The notes under the pieces were generated by a model. It had not been told where the DNA came from, did no database searches, and worked only from the letters and a program-made list of their open reading frames with translations. Of a stretch of 64,000 bases of DNA, positions 1-13,500 are shown in pieces. The stretch is taken from contig CM035355.1 of assembly GCA_020137815.1 (NCBI GenBank), positions 1,822,774 to 1,886,773 on the forward strand, written 5' to 3'. The first letter of the stretch is position 1. Every line of letters starts with the position of its first letter. Source of the stretch: Hormiphora californensis (Eukaryota > Ctenophora > Tentaculata > Cydippida > Pleurobrachiidae). The position numbers and the translations under genes are program-made.

Positions 1-3000
1 TAATGATGGCCTCAATGCTGTCACTGTGCTCCTCCAGGAACGTCAATCGACGGTGGGAGAACACTGATTTAACGAGATAATTAATAAGATAATTAACGAG
101 GACACAGCAAATGAAGTGGCTGTCAACAGAGGGAAATCCAGGTTTGTAGGGAGCTATGTGACAACTCGTCCCTGTATATAGGGTCCAGGTTTCCGGGACT
201 GAAATGAGTTCTAAAGGGTCCAGGGCGGGGACTGAAAAGAGTTCTAACCTGCTTTTTCCTCAGCGGAAAGTTTTGATTCCAGTGCCTTTTGGAATATCGT
301 CACAGCAGTTGTTACATCAACATTGCTCTGTGCTTTGTAGTTCTGCATATCCAACAGTTTAGCGTACAATCTCATGCTATTCTGACTGGCCTCAACCTCT
401 GCCTCTAGCAGCTCCTGACCTAGCTGAGGTTGGTCAAGTACAAACTGGGTGTAGTTGAGGTACTTCAGGGTCCAGAAATCCCGTGTTGAGCCCTTACTGG
501 CTCCAACCGCCGCTTTGAGAATATCAGCACCCTGCTGTTTATTACCACACCGCCTGAAAGTGGGGTGTTAGGGAAATAAAATTCACCTGTTACAACGGGT
601 AAAATTAGCAAGATAACCTCCCGCCTAGCCTGGAGGTTAGTTAACCGAAAAAAAGGGGGGGGGTTCCTTTGTTGACGGGGTTATAAGAAAAGGAGGACAG
701 TTGACCAGCAATAATCCCCCCTCCCCAACAATAACATACCTTTCCAGACCTGCCCTCCTCAAGATGACAGCAATTAGACCGGGCATGTTAGTATCAATAT
801 GTGCCAGTGCTTCCCGCGCTACAGCTACCTGACCTAGTGGAGGAACGTTAGCATGGTAAACACACTGCGTTATCTCTGTGTTATATCTCTGCGCTAACTA
901 AATTATATTGCGTTATATCCCAATTTTCTGATAATTTGAACCATGTTTCCCAATTATCTACCTCTCTGTTCCTCAAAAGCAGCCCAGTTCAGATGAACCT
1001 GGGGTTTCTTGGGTAAATGGGTCATACACGCCCTCCTGTAGATTTTACCAGTCTCTTCCACATCGATATCCCTCATAAACTCAGCGTACTATGGGAGATC
1101 TGTTGTTAGAGGACATGTATTGAAACCGGTCATTGCATTATCAATTCTGATCTAGAATCTAGATACAGCATAAAACAAGTGTGGAGCCGATTGGATGGGG
1201 GGGGGGGGGGAGTGATCAACCTGCCGATTGGGGGAGGGCGGGGGTGATCACCCTGCCGATTTGGGTGTCATAATTGTTCCTACCTTGATCCAAAAACTCT
1301 CATATAGCGCACATGCAATGAGACACCTCTCAAACAGAGTGACAGTTTTAGCGTTATTCTTCTTTGCCATCACATGATCCAGATAGTTCTTCCAGTTCTT
1401 CAACTGAACCCTGAAGAGAGGAGTGTTGTCAACTTTGTTGCGGCTTTTGGAAACTTTCCAGAGACAGCTAGGAAGTTCCTAAACACTACTACCGGATAGT
1501 AGGGATAGGTTAGAGCATGCCGGATATATCCTTACTTCTCAGAGCAACAATTTACCTTTCTAGTTCCTTGACGTGGAAGTATGGCCTCTTGATACCATCC
1601 TCAAAGCTCTGTACCTCCTCAATTTCTCCCAGAACTCTCTCATGTATTGGTGCCATATCCAGCAACATCTGCTCTCTCACCGCTGCCTCCTGTTTAGTTG
1701 TCAGATCTTCATAACTCTCGGGTAGGGGCTCTGTTGGTGGTTTGGGGGCGGGTTCCTCCTCCTCTTTCTCTTCTACAGCTGGAGGTGCTGCCTCCTCTTC
1801 ACCAGGAGGGGGAGCTTCACTTGTCTCCATGTTCTCTGCAGGGGTCTCTGTAGTGGTCTCCATACTCTCAGCAGGGGTTTCTGTAGGGGTCTCCTCAACA
1901 CCAGGGGTAGGGGCCTCAGCAGGGACCTCACTCTGATCACCCTCACCCATAGTCTCCTCTGTAGGCTGTTCTGTAGGTAACCCAGCTGCTAGAGCTACTG
2001 CCTGGGCTGTTGCCGCTGCCTCTGCTGCTGCAGCTGCTTCTGCCGCTTTCCTCGCTCTTTCCTCGTCCTCTTTCAGCTTCTTTTCTGTCTCAATCCGCCT
2101 CTTCTCAGCCTCAGCCTGGTGAATGGTGAGCAGGTCCTTGATGTCCTCTAGACTCACCATGTCCTTTACAGGGGTAAAGAATATCCACTCACGGAACCTG
2201 GGGGAGGGGAATCAGAGTCAGCAAATTGGCAATATATTCACTATTCAGGTTGAAGTAACACGGAAACAAAAACAACTGTTTCACTCTGCTTACTTGTCAA
2301 AGTGATGTTGATGTCTCTGTACGACACACCCCAGGAATGTCTTATACAGTTTGAACACCCTGTACCCATCAGTCTGTTTCTCCCACTCAACATAAGCCTC
2401 CCAGATCTTATCTGACCGGAAATCCTCGCCGCATGCCTCTACAGCCCGCTGGTAGATGCTGCGTGGTGGGGTGAGGGGTTAGGAGGATCAAGTAGGGAGG
2501 GTGGCAGGGGGTAATTAGCTGGTTTGTCAAGGAGGAATGCAAGGAGACAGGATCTTACCCTCGGTAGCACTTATTTTATCCACTCTCAGGACTCACAGAC
2601 AGCTGATATGACGTGTTAATAGAGTGTGTGGGGGAGGGGGTTAGGGGGGAGAGTTGGGGAGAAAATCTGTCACAGTCCGATATAATACACAAATTGCATG
2701 AGGGTAAAAAAAACACATGGGATGGCCCACCCCACTATTATTATAGGAGGGGAAGGACAGGTTAGACTTACGCTCTAATTTCATCTTCACTCCCCTCCTT
2801 CCACTCAGCTACAAAGTGGATGTAGTATGTCCACAGGTCAACGGAGAGAGGGATCGCTGTTACAGCTTCAACAAATACCTGATTGGAAAAAATGAGATAT
2901 TATGATAGTAAAGTGATACCAGTGAGATAATTTTAGTTTCCACTACAAAACACAATCTTACCTCATTAGCAGCTTCATGAGAGACAAGTTTCTTCAACTG

Positions 3001-3769
3001 ATCAGCGTATTTCTTCCAGTATCCATAGCAGTACGGGTAGAGTGATAGGAACTGGGAGAAGGCTTTCTTAGTCTGCTTAAGTTTCCCGTTCTTTTCCACA
3101 ACTTGTAACAGATAGGTCCAGCTTGCAAAATCACCGGGATTCTCCTCTACTGCTTTCCAGAATCCTCGCTCTTCGGCTGTTGGTACCTCATCTGGGTCTG
3201 GGCCATCCTGAAGGTATGGGGTGTAATGGGATGTAGTGTGAGCAGGGGAGGGGGGGGGGGTAGAAATTCAGGGGATACATTGTTGATGAAACTTACGTTT
3301 TCCATTTCTGTGTCGTCTAATACAATCATTTCTGGTTTCTCTTTCTCAGGTGGGGCAACCTCAACAACATCTAGAGGGTGAGGATGTTAGACACGATGTT
3401 AAACTTTTTTAGAAATTCATCCGAGTTTTGACAGCCCTCACCATCTTCAGTGGCTGACTGTTCGGTGGGAACTTCAGCTGCTGCCTCAACTGGTGTGTCA
3501 GCTGCCTCAACTGGTGTGTCAGCAGTTTCAGCTGACTCAGTCACTTCATCTACAGGGGTTTCTGTAGGAGGATCCTGTACAGGTTCCTCGACATCAGATG
3601 TCATTTCGACATCTTCCCTCGGTTTTTTGGCAACTTCATCCTCAGCAGATATTTTCCGTTTCTTTCCCAGTTCCTGTAGATGCATAAGTTAGTCAAACTA
3701 GCTTGATTCTAGGGTGTTTAGACTTTAGTGCTCGGTAACTCACGTTTTCGTCTGACATTTTGAGGGAAA
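1..3769 (-). CDS. PRPF39: PRPF39, pre-mRNA-processing factor 39 (3' end cut by window edge)
   Basis: HAT-repeat protein that associates with U1 snRNP and helps select 5' splice sites in the nucleus. Twelve exons join in frame: 3755-3769 (MSDEN), 3442-3673, 3297-3370, 2962-3207, 2772-2878, 2294-2458, 1556-2197, 1284-1410, 962-1088, 740-833, 249-553 and 1-63 (continues off the window). The model is about 730 residues so far. An acidic Glu/Thr/Pro-rich N-terminus is followed by helical HAT-type repeats with spaced W/Y/P residues (FWKAVEENPGDFASWTYLL, GYWKKYADQLKKLV, NYLDHVMAKKNN, FWIKYAEFMRD). The last visible exon ends RRLTFLEEHSDSIEAII, matching the family C-terminus. Exon 7 carries a family-atypical Glu/Ala-rich then Pro/Thr/Glu-rich insert (about 1700-2090). 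The start is the only ATG giving a clean donor (AAC|GTGAGT). Identification rests on remembered family sequence and is strong. Confidence 0.9.
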
Positions 3770-4572
3770 ACAAATTAAAAAACGGAAGAAATTTCTGAAA
3801 ACTTTGGCGACTGAAATTTTCAAAATTTCAATATTTTTTTATAAATTAAGAATCGTAATACGCGCGCGCGAATACTGCGCGGCTTCATAAATTGTGCCAA
3901 ATTGGATTTGCGCGTGCAAAATTACGGTGAAAAAGTTTCCGTCAAAAATGTTATCAAAAATAGGTCTAATTATCCTATATTGGTAGACAGTTGGTAGACT
4001 GAAACTTGAAAGTTGTCTCAATGTAATGACAAGCTGAAAGTGAACGTGATTCTGGAAGTGGAATCTGGATTCACTTTCACTTTCAGATTGCAACATTGTA
4101 TTCAGATTGCAAATGTAAATCAAGACAACTTTCATAAATATAATACCATAACACACTGTCTTAAGGAATTTATAAAATCATCAAACCTCAAAATTAATTA
4201 ATTACATTAGTATTCACAAGGAAATTTAGTTATTTGCAAAAAACATTCCATAATATCACAACAATAACATTAAATTTAACACTTACAATTACCCAATTGA
4301 AAAAAAAGTTTTCATACCAACAGGCAAAACTATTTTTTAGTCTCTCAGTCTCTGTTCCAACATATAATGATGATTATGGTCACGGGAAATAGTAATAAAA
4401 CTAGCAAAATGGGATCCTGCCCATTATGTCATTTCAATTCTTTATCAGGAATTTGGGGTTCTACCCGTTATCAGTCAATCTAATCTACCCTTTTCATCCT
4501 CTCCTACCCTGGAATCCAGAGTTGCACTGTCAGGACAATGCTCTGACAGTGACAGGAGTTGTACAACTTTTT
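3770..4572. other. Intergenic gap between PRPF39 and the giant mosaic gene
   Basis: AT-rich and without a supportable coding region. It must hold the PRPF39 promoter (just above 3769, where a poly-T/A-rich stretch and CGCGCGCG at about 3861 occur) and the 3' UTR of the upstream same-strand gene that stops at 4573. Short direct repeats of CAGATTGCAA occur near 4083-4115. No clear TATA box or polyadenylation signal could be assigned with confidence. Confidence 0.5.
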
Positions 4573-7500
4573 CTAACCAGATTTAACTTTGGTGATGCCA
4601 TGTGAAACTGGCACGGCCTGTCCTTCCGCGTGGATTGCTGAGAAAACAAGTAGTGTGTGTTAGACATGGAGTCAGGGCGTAGGACGAATGTAGTGAAATG
4701 TAAGAGAGCAGTTGAATATTGAACAATATTTAGAAAAAGAGAGAAAAAGTGAGAAAAAGAGGGAGAAAAAGAGAGAGTTGAACTTACTCTCGTAGACAAT
4801 GGTCATTGAACTTCCACTAGAACTTCCACTGGTTCGGCTCATACCACCAGAGGTTTGCCTGCAACAGGGATTTACAGTTAGGTAAGCAATACAAGCTGAC
4901 AGCAGTGAGATACTGCTTCAATAAAGTCTACTTTCATGATCAAAAGTGATCCTGAGAATCGAAATAAACGGGCATAATGAGTAGTAGGGGGTGAAGAATA
5001 AAAAGTTATTATGTTACCTTGGAGTTCCGCTGGGGTAGACCTTCTGTACAGTTTTGGATGTGTACCCGGTGTACCCTCCACCGTACATGGCGGGGTGTCG
5101 GAGTCCGGGGGCACCATCAGGTGGCAGGGGACCTGGGGAGAAAGGGTGGTGAGGAATTGGGGAAAAATAGGGACAGCTAAAATGGAATAATCATGTTTTG
5201 TAAACATGAACTTGTTCAATGATTCACTGGTTTAACTTTTGATGCTCCTTTGTGGAAAGTGAAACGATTGTTCAATGTTCATGCAACTCACCCATATTCT
5301 CAAAGTGAACATTATCAATGGCAAGATCAGTGAATGACCTCTCCTCTCCATGGGGGTTCTTGCACTGGTGACCCCTCACAGCCGATATCTTCAGAGTTAG
5401 CTTGGAGGAGGTGGCGATATAGTATCCCACCCTAACTGTATACCAAGGAGACATACTGGGATACTTGGATGGCAGGGGTATCATGGGAGAGAAGTGGACC
5501 TGAGATCCAAGTTGGACTCTGAATTGTCCACTGCAGTGTCCCCATTTGTAGAGTAGAGCCTGCTCGAATATAGCCACATACATGTAACCCTTTTGGAGGC
5601 CGGTGATTGGTGTAGATATCATCTTGATGATGATGTTGTTACTGTTTAACCTCACAAAGGTTCCTCCACTCTTACTGTTCTTCAGGATGCTTGCTCCTTG
5701 GAGCGTTGTATCAGAGCTGAGAGTATCCGACCCTGGTCTTTACCAACGTTAGTCCATCCCTTTGGCACCTTGCCATTGTGATCATTGCTTGGTGCACCCG
5801 CTGTGAAACCACCGTTGGAAATCTTAGGAGCATCGTATGTCTCCTTGAGACGCGTCACAAATGTGAAACAGTCTGCCTTGACATTAGTTCCCTTGGTAAT
5901 CCTCCTGCACTTCTTGGTCTTTTTAACCTTGAGACACAGGTTGAAGAGTTTCTTGCCCCACTTGGTCTGGTAGCACTTCTTCCCAACTTCCACCTTCTTG
6001 GTCTTCCATTCACCGTACACTGTTTTATCAGCTGCCTTGGGCATGGCAACTATCTTGAACTTTCAGGTTCTCTATTAGCAGTAGCGAGACACCTTGTGCT
6101 TGCAGTAGGTGTCAGTGGTACCCAGTCCACTCTCTGAAAGTAGGATGGAGGTAGGGAGGGGTTAGGAAGTGGTAAACACTTATAAAACGAATTGGATATT
6201 AGCATTGTATTGTAAAGTGGTAGCATCTAAATTTGGTGTATAATTGGAGTATGTAGTAAGAACTAAAACTCACTGAATTTGCGACAGAGCTGGAACTCAA
6301 ATACAGTAATAGTTTCATCACTATCACTGGCAGTGTAGAATGTGTTGATGTCCTTGCGGTGCTGGTGGTATGCAAAGTCATCCTTCCACGACTTGATCCA
6401 CGCGTTATCTGATAGGAGGGGTGTGAATTAATGCTGTAGTAGGAGTTTTAGTGGGATGTCAGGTAGATATCAGCCAATAAAACAGTTAGAATAATAACAA
6501 CTGCTTGAGAAGTGAGAAACAAAAATTGAAGACAACTTACATTCATTGATGTCAATGTTAGTTTTAGTGATCGTTCCATAGATAAACCAGACAGAGGGAT
6601 CGTATCTGAAGAGTCCGATCTGGTAGAAGTACCAACTGTGGGCAATGCTAACATCCATGTACTTGTTGTGCTCGAAACCTGACAGGAGAGGGTGTCAGAT
6701 ATCAGCTGAGGCGAGGAAGGAAATGGATCTGGTAGTTTCGGAGAGGGGGGGGGGTTAAGTTCACCCGGTGAACTATCAAAGGGAAGATTATGACGCTCTG
6801 TCAGGCCAATGCTCTGACCGCTGTTGACGCTGAATGATGGTACTAAATTACCTGATGGGTAGTCCCAGGATTTCCAATCCTTTGATTCCAGAACGTACTT
6901 AGTCTCAGATTTCTTGACGAACCGACGGATTTTGTAGGAGTAAAGTGATTGACAGTACTTCTTCTTTCCTCCATCTACAGGAATGACATGAGTAGAATTA
7001 GGGCTGAGTTAAAAATTGAAATTAAATTACGCTCTCGAGGTGTTACTTTGTGTAAAAACTAAAGTAAAGACTTAAGACAGCTGGTTGTTAGTTAAAACTA
7101 ACCGTAAGTCTTTTCCCAACACTTTTGTAGTCTTGACACATCCTTGTCGACAAACCAGCCCTCTGTCCTATCGGGCAGGGGGTACTCTGCCTCCTTTGTG
7201 GAGATGTAGTGGGCAAAGTCCTCTTTTTGGTAGAACTTCTTATCCAGAATGTAGAAACCTGGTAGATATATGGGTTAACACGCTGTAACCATGGTAACAG
7301 GAACTATCAGAAATACATGGTAACCATGGTAACACTCACACTGTGGGCTGGTGTAGGCGGTGATCTTGGCACAGTTGAACCCTCCACTAACGATCTGTTT
7401 GCAGATCTTGTAGGAGTGAATGGTATGACAGTATTTCTTACTCTTCTTCTTGTAGGTTACCTTCTTACACTCCTTCTTCGTGGTTATCTCTGTGGAGAGA

Positions 7501-10500
7501 GAGAGTTGGGGTTAACGGTGGTTAACGATCGCAAGACTTGTCAAGGTTGCTCTTTAGATTGAACTTCTCGAAACGACAACGTTGTGATGCCAGACATGTG
7601 GTTGTGTTGTTCTTTGAAACGTTCATTGTTATGTTCTAACCCTCGGAGCTCGCGAAAAGGAGGTCGAGCTAGGCTTTCTATGATGTGACAAATAATGTCC
7701 CTATAAAACTGATAGTACGTACTATTGCCGATGAGAGAGAATCCGTAGTACTCATCCAGATCACATGCATCAGGGTATTTCTTACGGAAGTGGGCCACAC
7801 CCGTCTCCTTGATTCCTGCTTCCCATTCCTTGTTCACTGGCTTGTGGTCCTAAGAGGGGGAGGTAGGAATGGTTAATGGGGGTGGGGGAGTGGTTAAGGG
7901 GGGGGGGGGGTGGTTAATGGGGGGGGGGGGTTTGAAAGTTGCTGATATTAAAATTGGGATGTTGTAGGTAGGATTTGAGAGGTGGAAAACTACTACGACT
8001 TGACCAAGATTATCCAAACTTCATCTCGACTTACCTTGAAGCAGGTGGGTCGTTTGAGTGTCTCAATTTCCTCACAACTCTTTAGATCAGTGGCCTTGCA
8101 AATCTTGGTCTTGTAGGTATCAGTACAGTAACTAAATTCATAACCTCCCTTGTTGCTGTTGTAGCACTTGGTAGACTTGACACTCATAACTCGTTGCTTG
8201 GAAAAGAGAGCGAGTTTTTAATAAACAAAGTTTCAACCCCGTCTCGACGTATTGCTCTGACCGTGGTTGAGAATAGGGTCAGATCAATGCTCTGACAGAT
8301 TAAGGCGTTATGGTTACGGTAGTTATTGGTAACCATGGCAACTTCAGGTACCTGGTCATTGTAGGTGGAGCAACACTTGCTGCAGCAGTGGGTGAGGTTA
8401 TCATACCCGAATCTGACATAACCCTTCTTCTTCTTACACGGAACCTGGTTGGGGGGGGGGTAGTTAATTGGGCAATTAATTGGACAATCAATTGAACAAT
8501 TAAGAAATGTTGGACATGTCTGAGTAGTGCAAATATTTAGAATACCATGCATATCTTGATCTACCGAACCCTCACAGCAATAAAATGCGGTGTGAGCCAA
8601 ACCATGCATACCTTGAGTTTTGGTAGTTCGGTATTCTTGATATCATATGCGAACACTTTGGTGTAGTAATCTTCCTCACTCATGTGTTTCAACTTGGTAG
8701 GCTGGTCCCAGGTGGTCAGAGTCTTACACTTGTTCTTTTTAGGCTGCGGAGGGGGGACGGTGTTACCATGGAGGAGGGTGGAGACAATGTGTGTTATCAT
8801 CGACGAGTTTAGAGAAGATTAAAAACAATGTGTTACCATGGAAACACGACTACTCACGTTGTCAAGGTGGAGTTTCTTGCACACTTTGTACACGTTCATG
8901 GCGTGACATCGCTTAGCAACCACATTTCCATATTTCTTGGTGAAACACTTCTCCTTTGTGGTGACGTCACCCAACACAGTCCAGCCTGGAGGGAACATTG
9001 CAGGTTAGAACTAATCCAGCAGCTGGAGGATTATTGTTTGAAAAAGGATAATTGTAGGCAGTAAAGTCGAATTTTTTAATCAAGGGACAGGGGGCTGCAC
9101 ATTCAGAGAGGTCGCACGTGACAATCGAGATCAAGTTCCTGACAATCTTAAAACTTGAACCTGGAACCGTTTGAAAGATAATTTTAAGACCTTTTCAACG
9201 CAACCAAAATCAAGTCTTTATCTTATCAGGAACAGGAGATATGAGCGAAAACGTTTAGCACACGCAAATCGACTTTTGTAAATGCGCGGCCCCCTGTCCC
9301 TTGATTAAAAAATTCGACTTTAGGATGGGGAGTATATATTCAGAGTATTTTAATCAGCAACAAATGAAAAATAGAAGAATTACCCGGAATAACTTTCCCT
9401 CGCTTACCATCGTATTTGTTCTTGTCCAGGGAGTTAACAGGGATAATCTTGGTCTTGATGAACGCCTCCCACTTGCTCTTCCAGAAAGTTAACTTGATCC
9501 TGACCCGTTTGAAACAGGTGGGGTAACTCCAACTGGTGACATCCTTACATTTGAGGGCCTTGACCCCGTTATCCTTGGTGATGATCTTGCACACACTGTA
9601 CTTGTAGAGATTGTGACACTTTTGTAGGGTAGCTGTACCCACCTGAGTAGAGAGAGAGGGGGAGATAAGGAGGGGTAGACCAGGGGTTTAGACGAGGGAA
9701 TAGGGAGAAAGGTAGAGTAGTGGGGGGTTAGTGATGTGAGTTGGAATGATAAAGTAGGGGAGGTAGGTCGTAGGATATAGTAGGTCGTGGGATAGTTGTC
9801 GTGGGATAGTTGTCAGTGAAAATACTGTGCAGCCCAACTCTTTACCTTTTTCTGCCAGCACTTTTTCTCCTTCTTGATATCTCCGTAGACAAACCACTTC
9901 TTGTACTGTACACAGGGTGTTTTGTACTTGGGTACTACCTTCTTCTGTAGGTACTTGGTGAATATCATCTTCCAGTGGTCTTCCAACTTGAACTGGGGGA
10001 ACACTGGGAACAAGGGGGAGGGGGTTGGAGAGGGGGAGGGGAGTAGTGGGGGAACACTGGGAACAAGGGGGATGGGGTTAGAGAGGGGGAACTTGAAAAA
10101 AGAGGGATTACTGTCATGTCTTCCCCGCGAAGAGGGGGTAAACTAAAGTAAGGGACAGTAATGGTTCGCACGTAGAGAATTTAAATATTTTACTGCATCA
10201 TAATTATGAATTGCAAACTGATTTAATTACCCTTTGGCTCGTCCCAGGTGACCCTCTTTGCACAATCACTAGGCATCTCTTCAGCCAAGGTGGGCTTCAC
10301 GCAGAGATCATACTTGTAGAGCTTGTGACAGAGTTTAGCTTCCTTTTTACCGTACTTCTTAGAGAAACACTTCTCAACACGCTGAATTGCTGTGGGAGAG
10401 AGACATGTGTAAAACAAGGCTGGATTCGGTGGAAGAGAAATAAAAAGTCAATAATGGAGAGACATATCATTGGATTTCTTGACTTTCAGAGAGAATTAGA

Positions 10501-13500
10501 AACTTACATTCGACAATGACAACCCGTCCCTTATATTTCTTGGCGTCCATGCTGTACTGTGGTTTGATCTTCTTATCAATATACACAGCAAACTTCTCCT
10601 TCCAGAAACTGAGGGCCTTCTTCTGGTGTTTGCACCCCTTGGGGGCAGTCCAGGTTGTATACTCCTTACACACGATCTTGGGCACCTTGGTCTCTGCGAT
10701 ATGAGTGGGATATTAATGGTACATATCTCTTAAAAATATAACCTTTTTCTCGATAATAATGAGTCAAATAAACTGTTAAATATACAGATAAACTGTTAAA
10801 ATGATGAGTAGGGCGTAGGCCAAGAGGTGATATACTTACTTTTGCTAGTTTTGCAAATCTTGTAGACATAGAGATTCTGACAGTGCTCGAAGGTGTACGT
10901 TCCATCCTTCTTGGCAACTGAAAAAAGGGGGTATTAGGGAACTGGAACATTGATTTGATTCGATAAGAGCGGTTGCCATGGGGACCCTACGCACGAGGGC
11001 CAATCACTGAAACATGACAGGGATATTAGCGAACTAAAACATGACAGGGAAACTAAAACTAACCGTATTCCTTCTTCCAGCACTTCTTCTTCCTGGTAAT
11101 GGCCTGGTACACATAGTGATCTTTCGTACAACTTCCCTTGCTATACGCATACTTTGGTGCCACACCACTCTTGACGTAGTGATCGAAGATCTTCTTCCAC
11201 AGCGCCTTGGTATTGATTTGGGAGAATGCTGGGAGGGAGAGAGAGGGTGTTAGCTAGCGAACCTTGGGTGCACCGGGGAAGAGAAGGTGTTAGTATAACG
11301 AACTGGGGGCGCTGTGAGGACTGGAGAGAGGGCGAGGGATATTATGGTACTGACACTGGCGCACAAACAATACAGTTTACCATAAACTGGTAGATTTGAA
11401 ACACACACTATGACTCACAAAGAGACAAACAATCAATGACTCACAAACAGACAAACACTCAATAACTTACTGGTAGGTTTGTTCCAACTGGTAATCTTGA
11501 CACACTTGTAGGTGACCTTTGTATTGGTACCAGTAGCCTTACACACCGTGTACACACTCAACTCGTGACACTTCTTGAAGATGTACTTCTTTTCTGTAGG
11601 AGGGGGGAGGGGTGTTACTTTATTTCTGTAGAAGGGGGATCAGTGGGGGGAGGGGTGTTACTTCTTTTCTGTAGGAGGGGGAGGGGTGTTACTTTATTTC
11701 TGTAGAAGGGGGATCAGTGGGGGGAGGGGTGTTACTTTATTTCTGTAGGAGAGGGGAGTGGGGTGTTACTTTATTTCTGTAGAAGGGGGAGTGGGGAGTG
11801 TTACTTCTTTTCTGTCGGAGAGGGGAGTGGGGATTTAGTTCATTTCTGTAGGGGGGAGTGGGGTGTTACTTTATTTCTGTAGGAGAGGGGAGTGGGGTGT
11901 TACTTTATTTCTGTAGAAGGGGGAGTGGGGTGTGTTACTTCTTTTCTGTAGAAGGGGGTTGTTAGGGTTTTTTTCTTCTTTTCTGTAGGAGGGGGTTGTT
12001 AGTTCTTTTCTGAAAGGGGGGGGGGTATTACTATAGAAGCAGTAGCAAGGAAACACTCTGTTGGGCTAGTAGCGATTGCATGGGAGAGAAAGGGGTTGCT
12101 ACCAATTAAAATTGATAAGTATGGCCACCTTAGTCTGGATACGAATAAGGGATTGGAATGCTCCTTTTCTTTTAGAGCATACATTCAAATGTTCATATAG
12201 TTTTGGTAACTTTTTTCCGCCGACTCAATAGCCAATTTCTTTCCATTAACTTCCTGTTTCTCTTACTCTCTCTATCCCCTCTCTCTCTATCTAACCCCCA
12301 CCTCTATCTAACCCCCACCTCTCTCTAACCCCTCTCTCTCACTCTCTCGTTTTCTTTCCGTGGTAGGTATCAGGGCTACGAAGGGCAACATGTGTGATGA
12401 GTAGTGCTCACTCCTCCTCACCACCGCCCCACCAACCCTCCTCTGAGAGGAGGTGTGCCTCCTCACTTATTTTGGGTAAAATCATGTTCGTCTTGTATCT
12501 CGTCCTTGTCCTGACCGGCGCCTTGGTTTCTGCCGGAGATACCGAATGTCATTGTCCAAGGGTAAGTTATTAATGTGGCTCCGCTTTGCCCTCAAGAAGA
12601 ATATTAATTTGATACTGGGCTCCGCTTTATTTAGATCACTGGGCCGGATCATAGTGTGGTGTTTAACTCCCCTACTAATCTTTCAGGTGAATTCTGACTC
12701 GTGTGATATAAACACCGGTAGATTCACACTGCAGTGTCCGACTGGAAAACCGTTCATCAAGAAGGCATACTTCAAGGATTGTAATGATGAGATTCCGAGG
12801 ATCTATGGTGTTGACTGCGTAGCAAGCAAGGCCGAGTGGGACAGTACTGCTGAATGCACTGCAACAACTGGACCGTGTAGGAAGGAAAAAGAAGTTCTTA
12901 CCCACAAAGTACTTTAGAATGCGTGGGACTGATATATTGTTGGTTATTTAACTATTAACTATTAAGTTATACAATCTTTTGTTGGACTTTAAATATATAC
13001 GTGATATTGTGTGAGAATCTGTATTTTTGTAAAAAACGTGTTACATGATTTATTTCCCCCTAAAGGAAAAACAGTAAAATTGCTCTCCGTTTTTTGTGTA
13101 CTATTTAGACCCTTCCTCTGTTATCCAAAAAGCTGCTGCTGTCCAGAAAGCTGCAGCTAGCAGGATTTGGACAAAAATGCTTGGACAGGCATGAAAATTG
13201 AAAGGTGACGTGAGAAGTGAGATTGAGACTAACCGTAAGTTCTAGTCCAACACTTCTTCTCCTTCTTGATACCATCAGTGGTGAGGCCGTATCCGGCATA
13301 CTTCTTGGCTGGGACAGGATACTTCGTGGAAATCTGTTTAATGACCATGTTGAACTTCTTTTGGTAATAAGCCTTTAGGTTGACCTTAGAGTAACCTGAT
13401 GGAAAAGAAAGGGGTGTTAGGTTTGCGGGGGGGGGGGGGGGGGGTACCAACCTATTTTTTTGTATTTTTTTGTATTTTTTTGTACGGTCCGTACAAAAAA

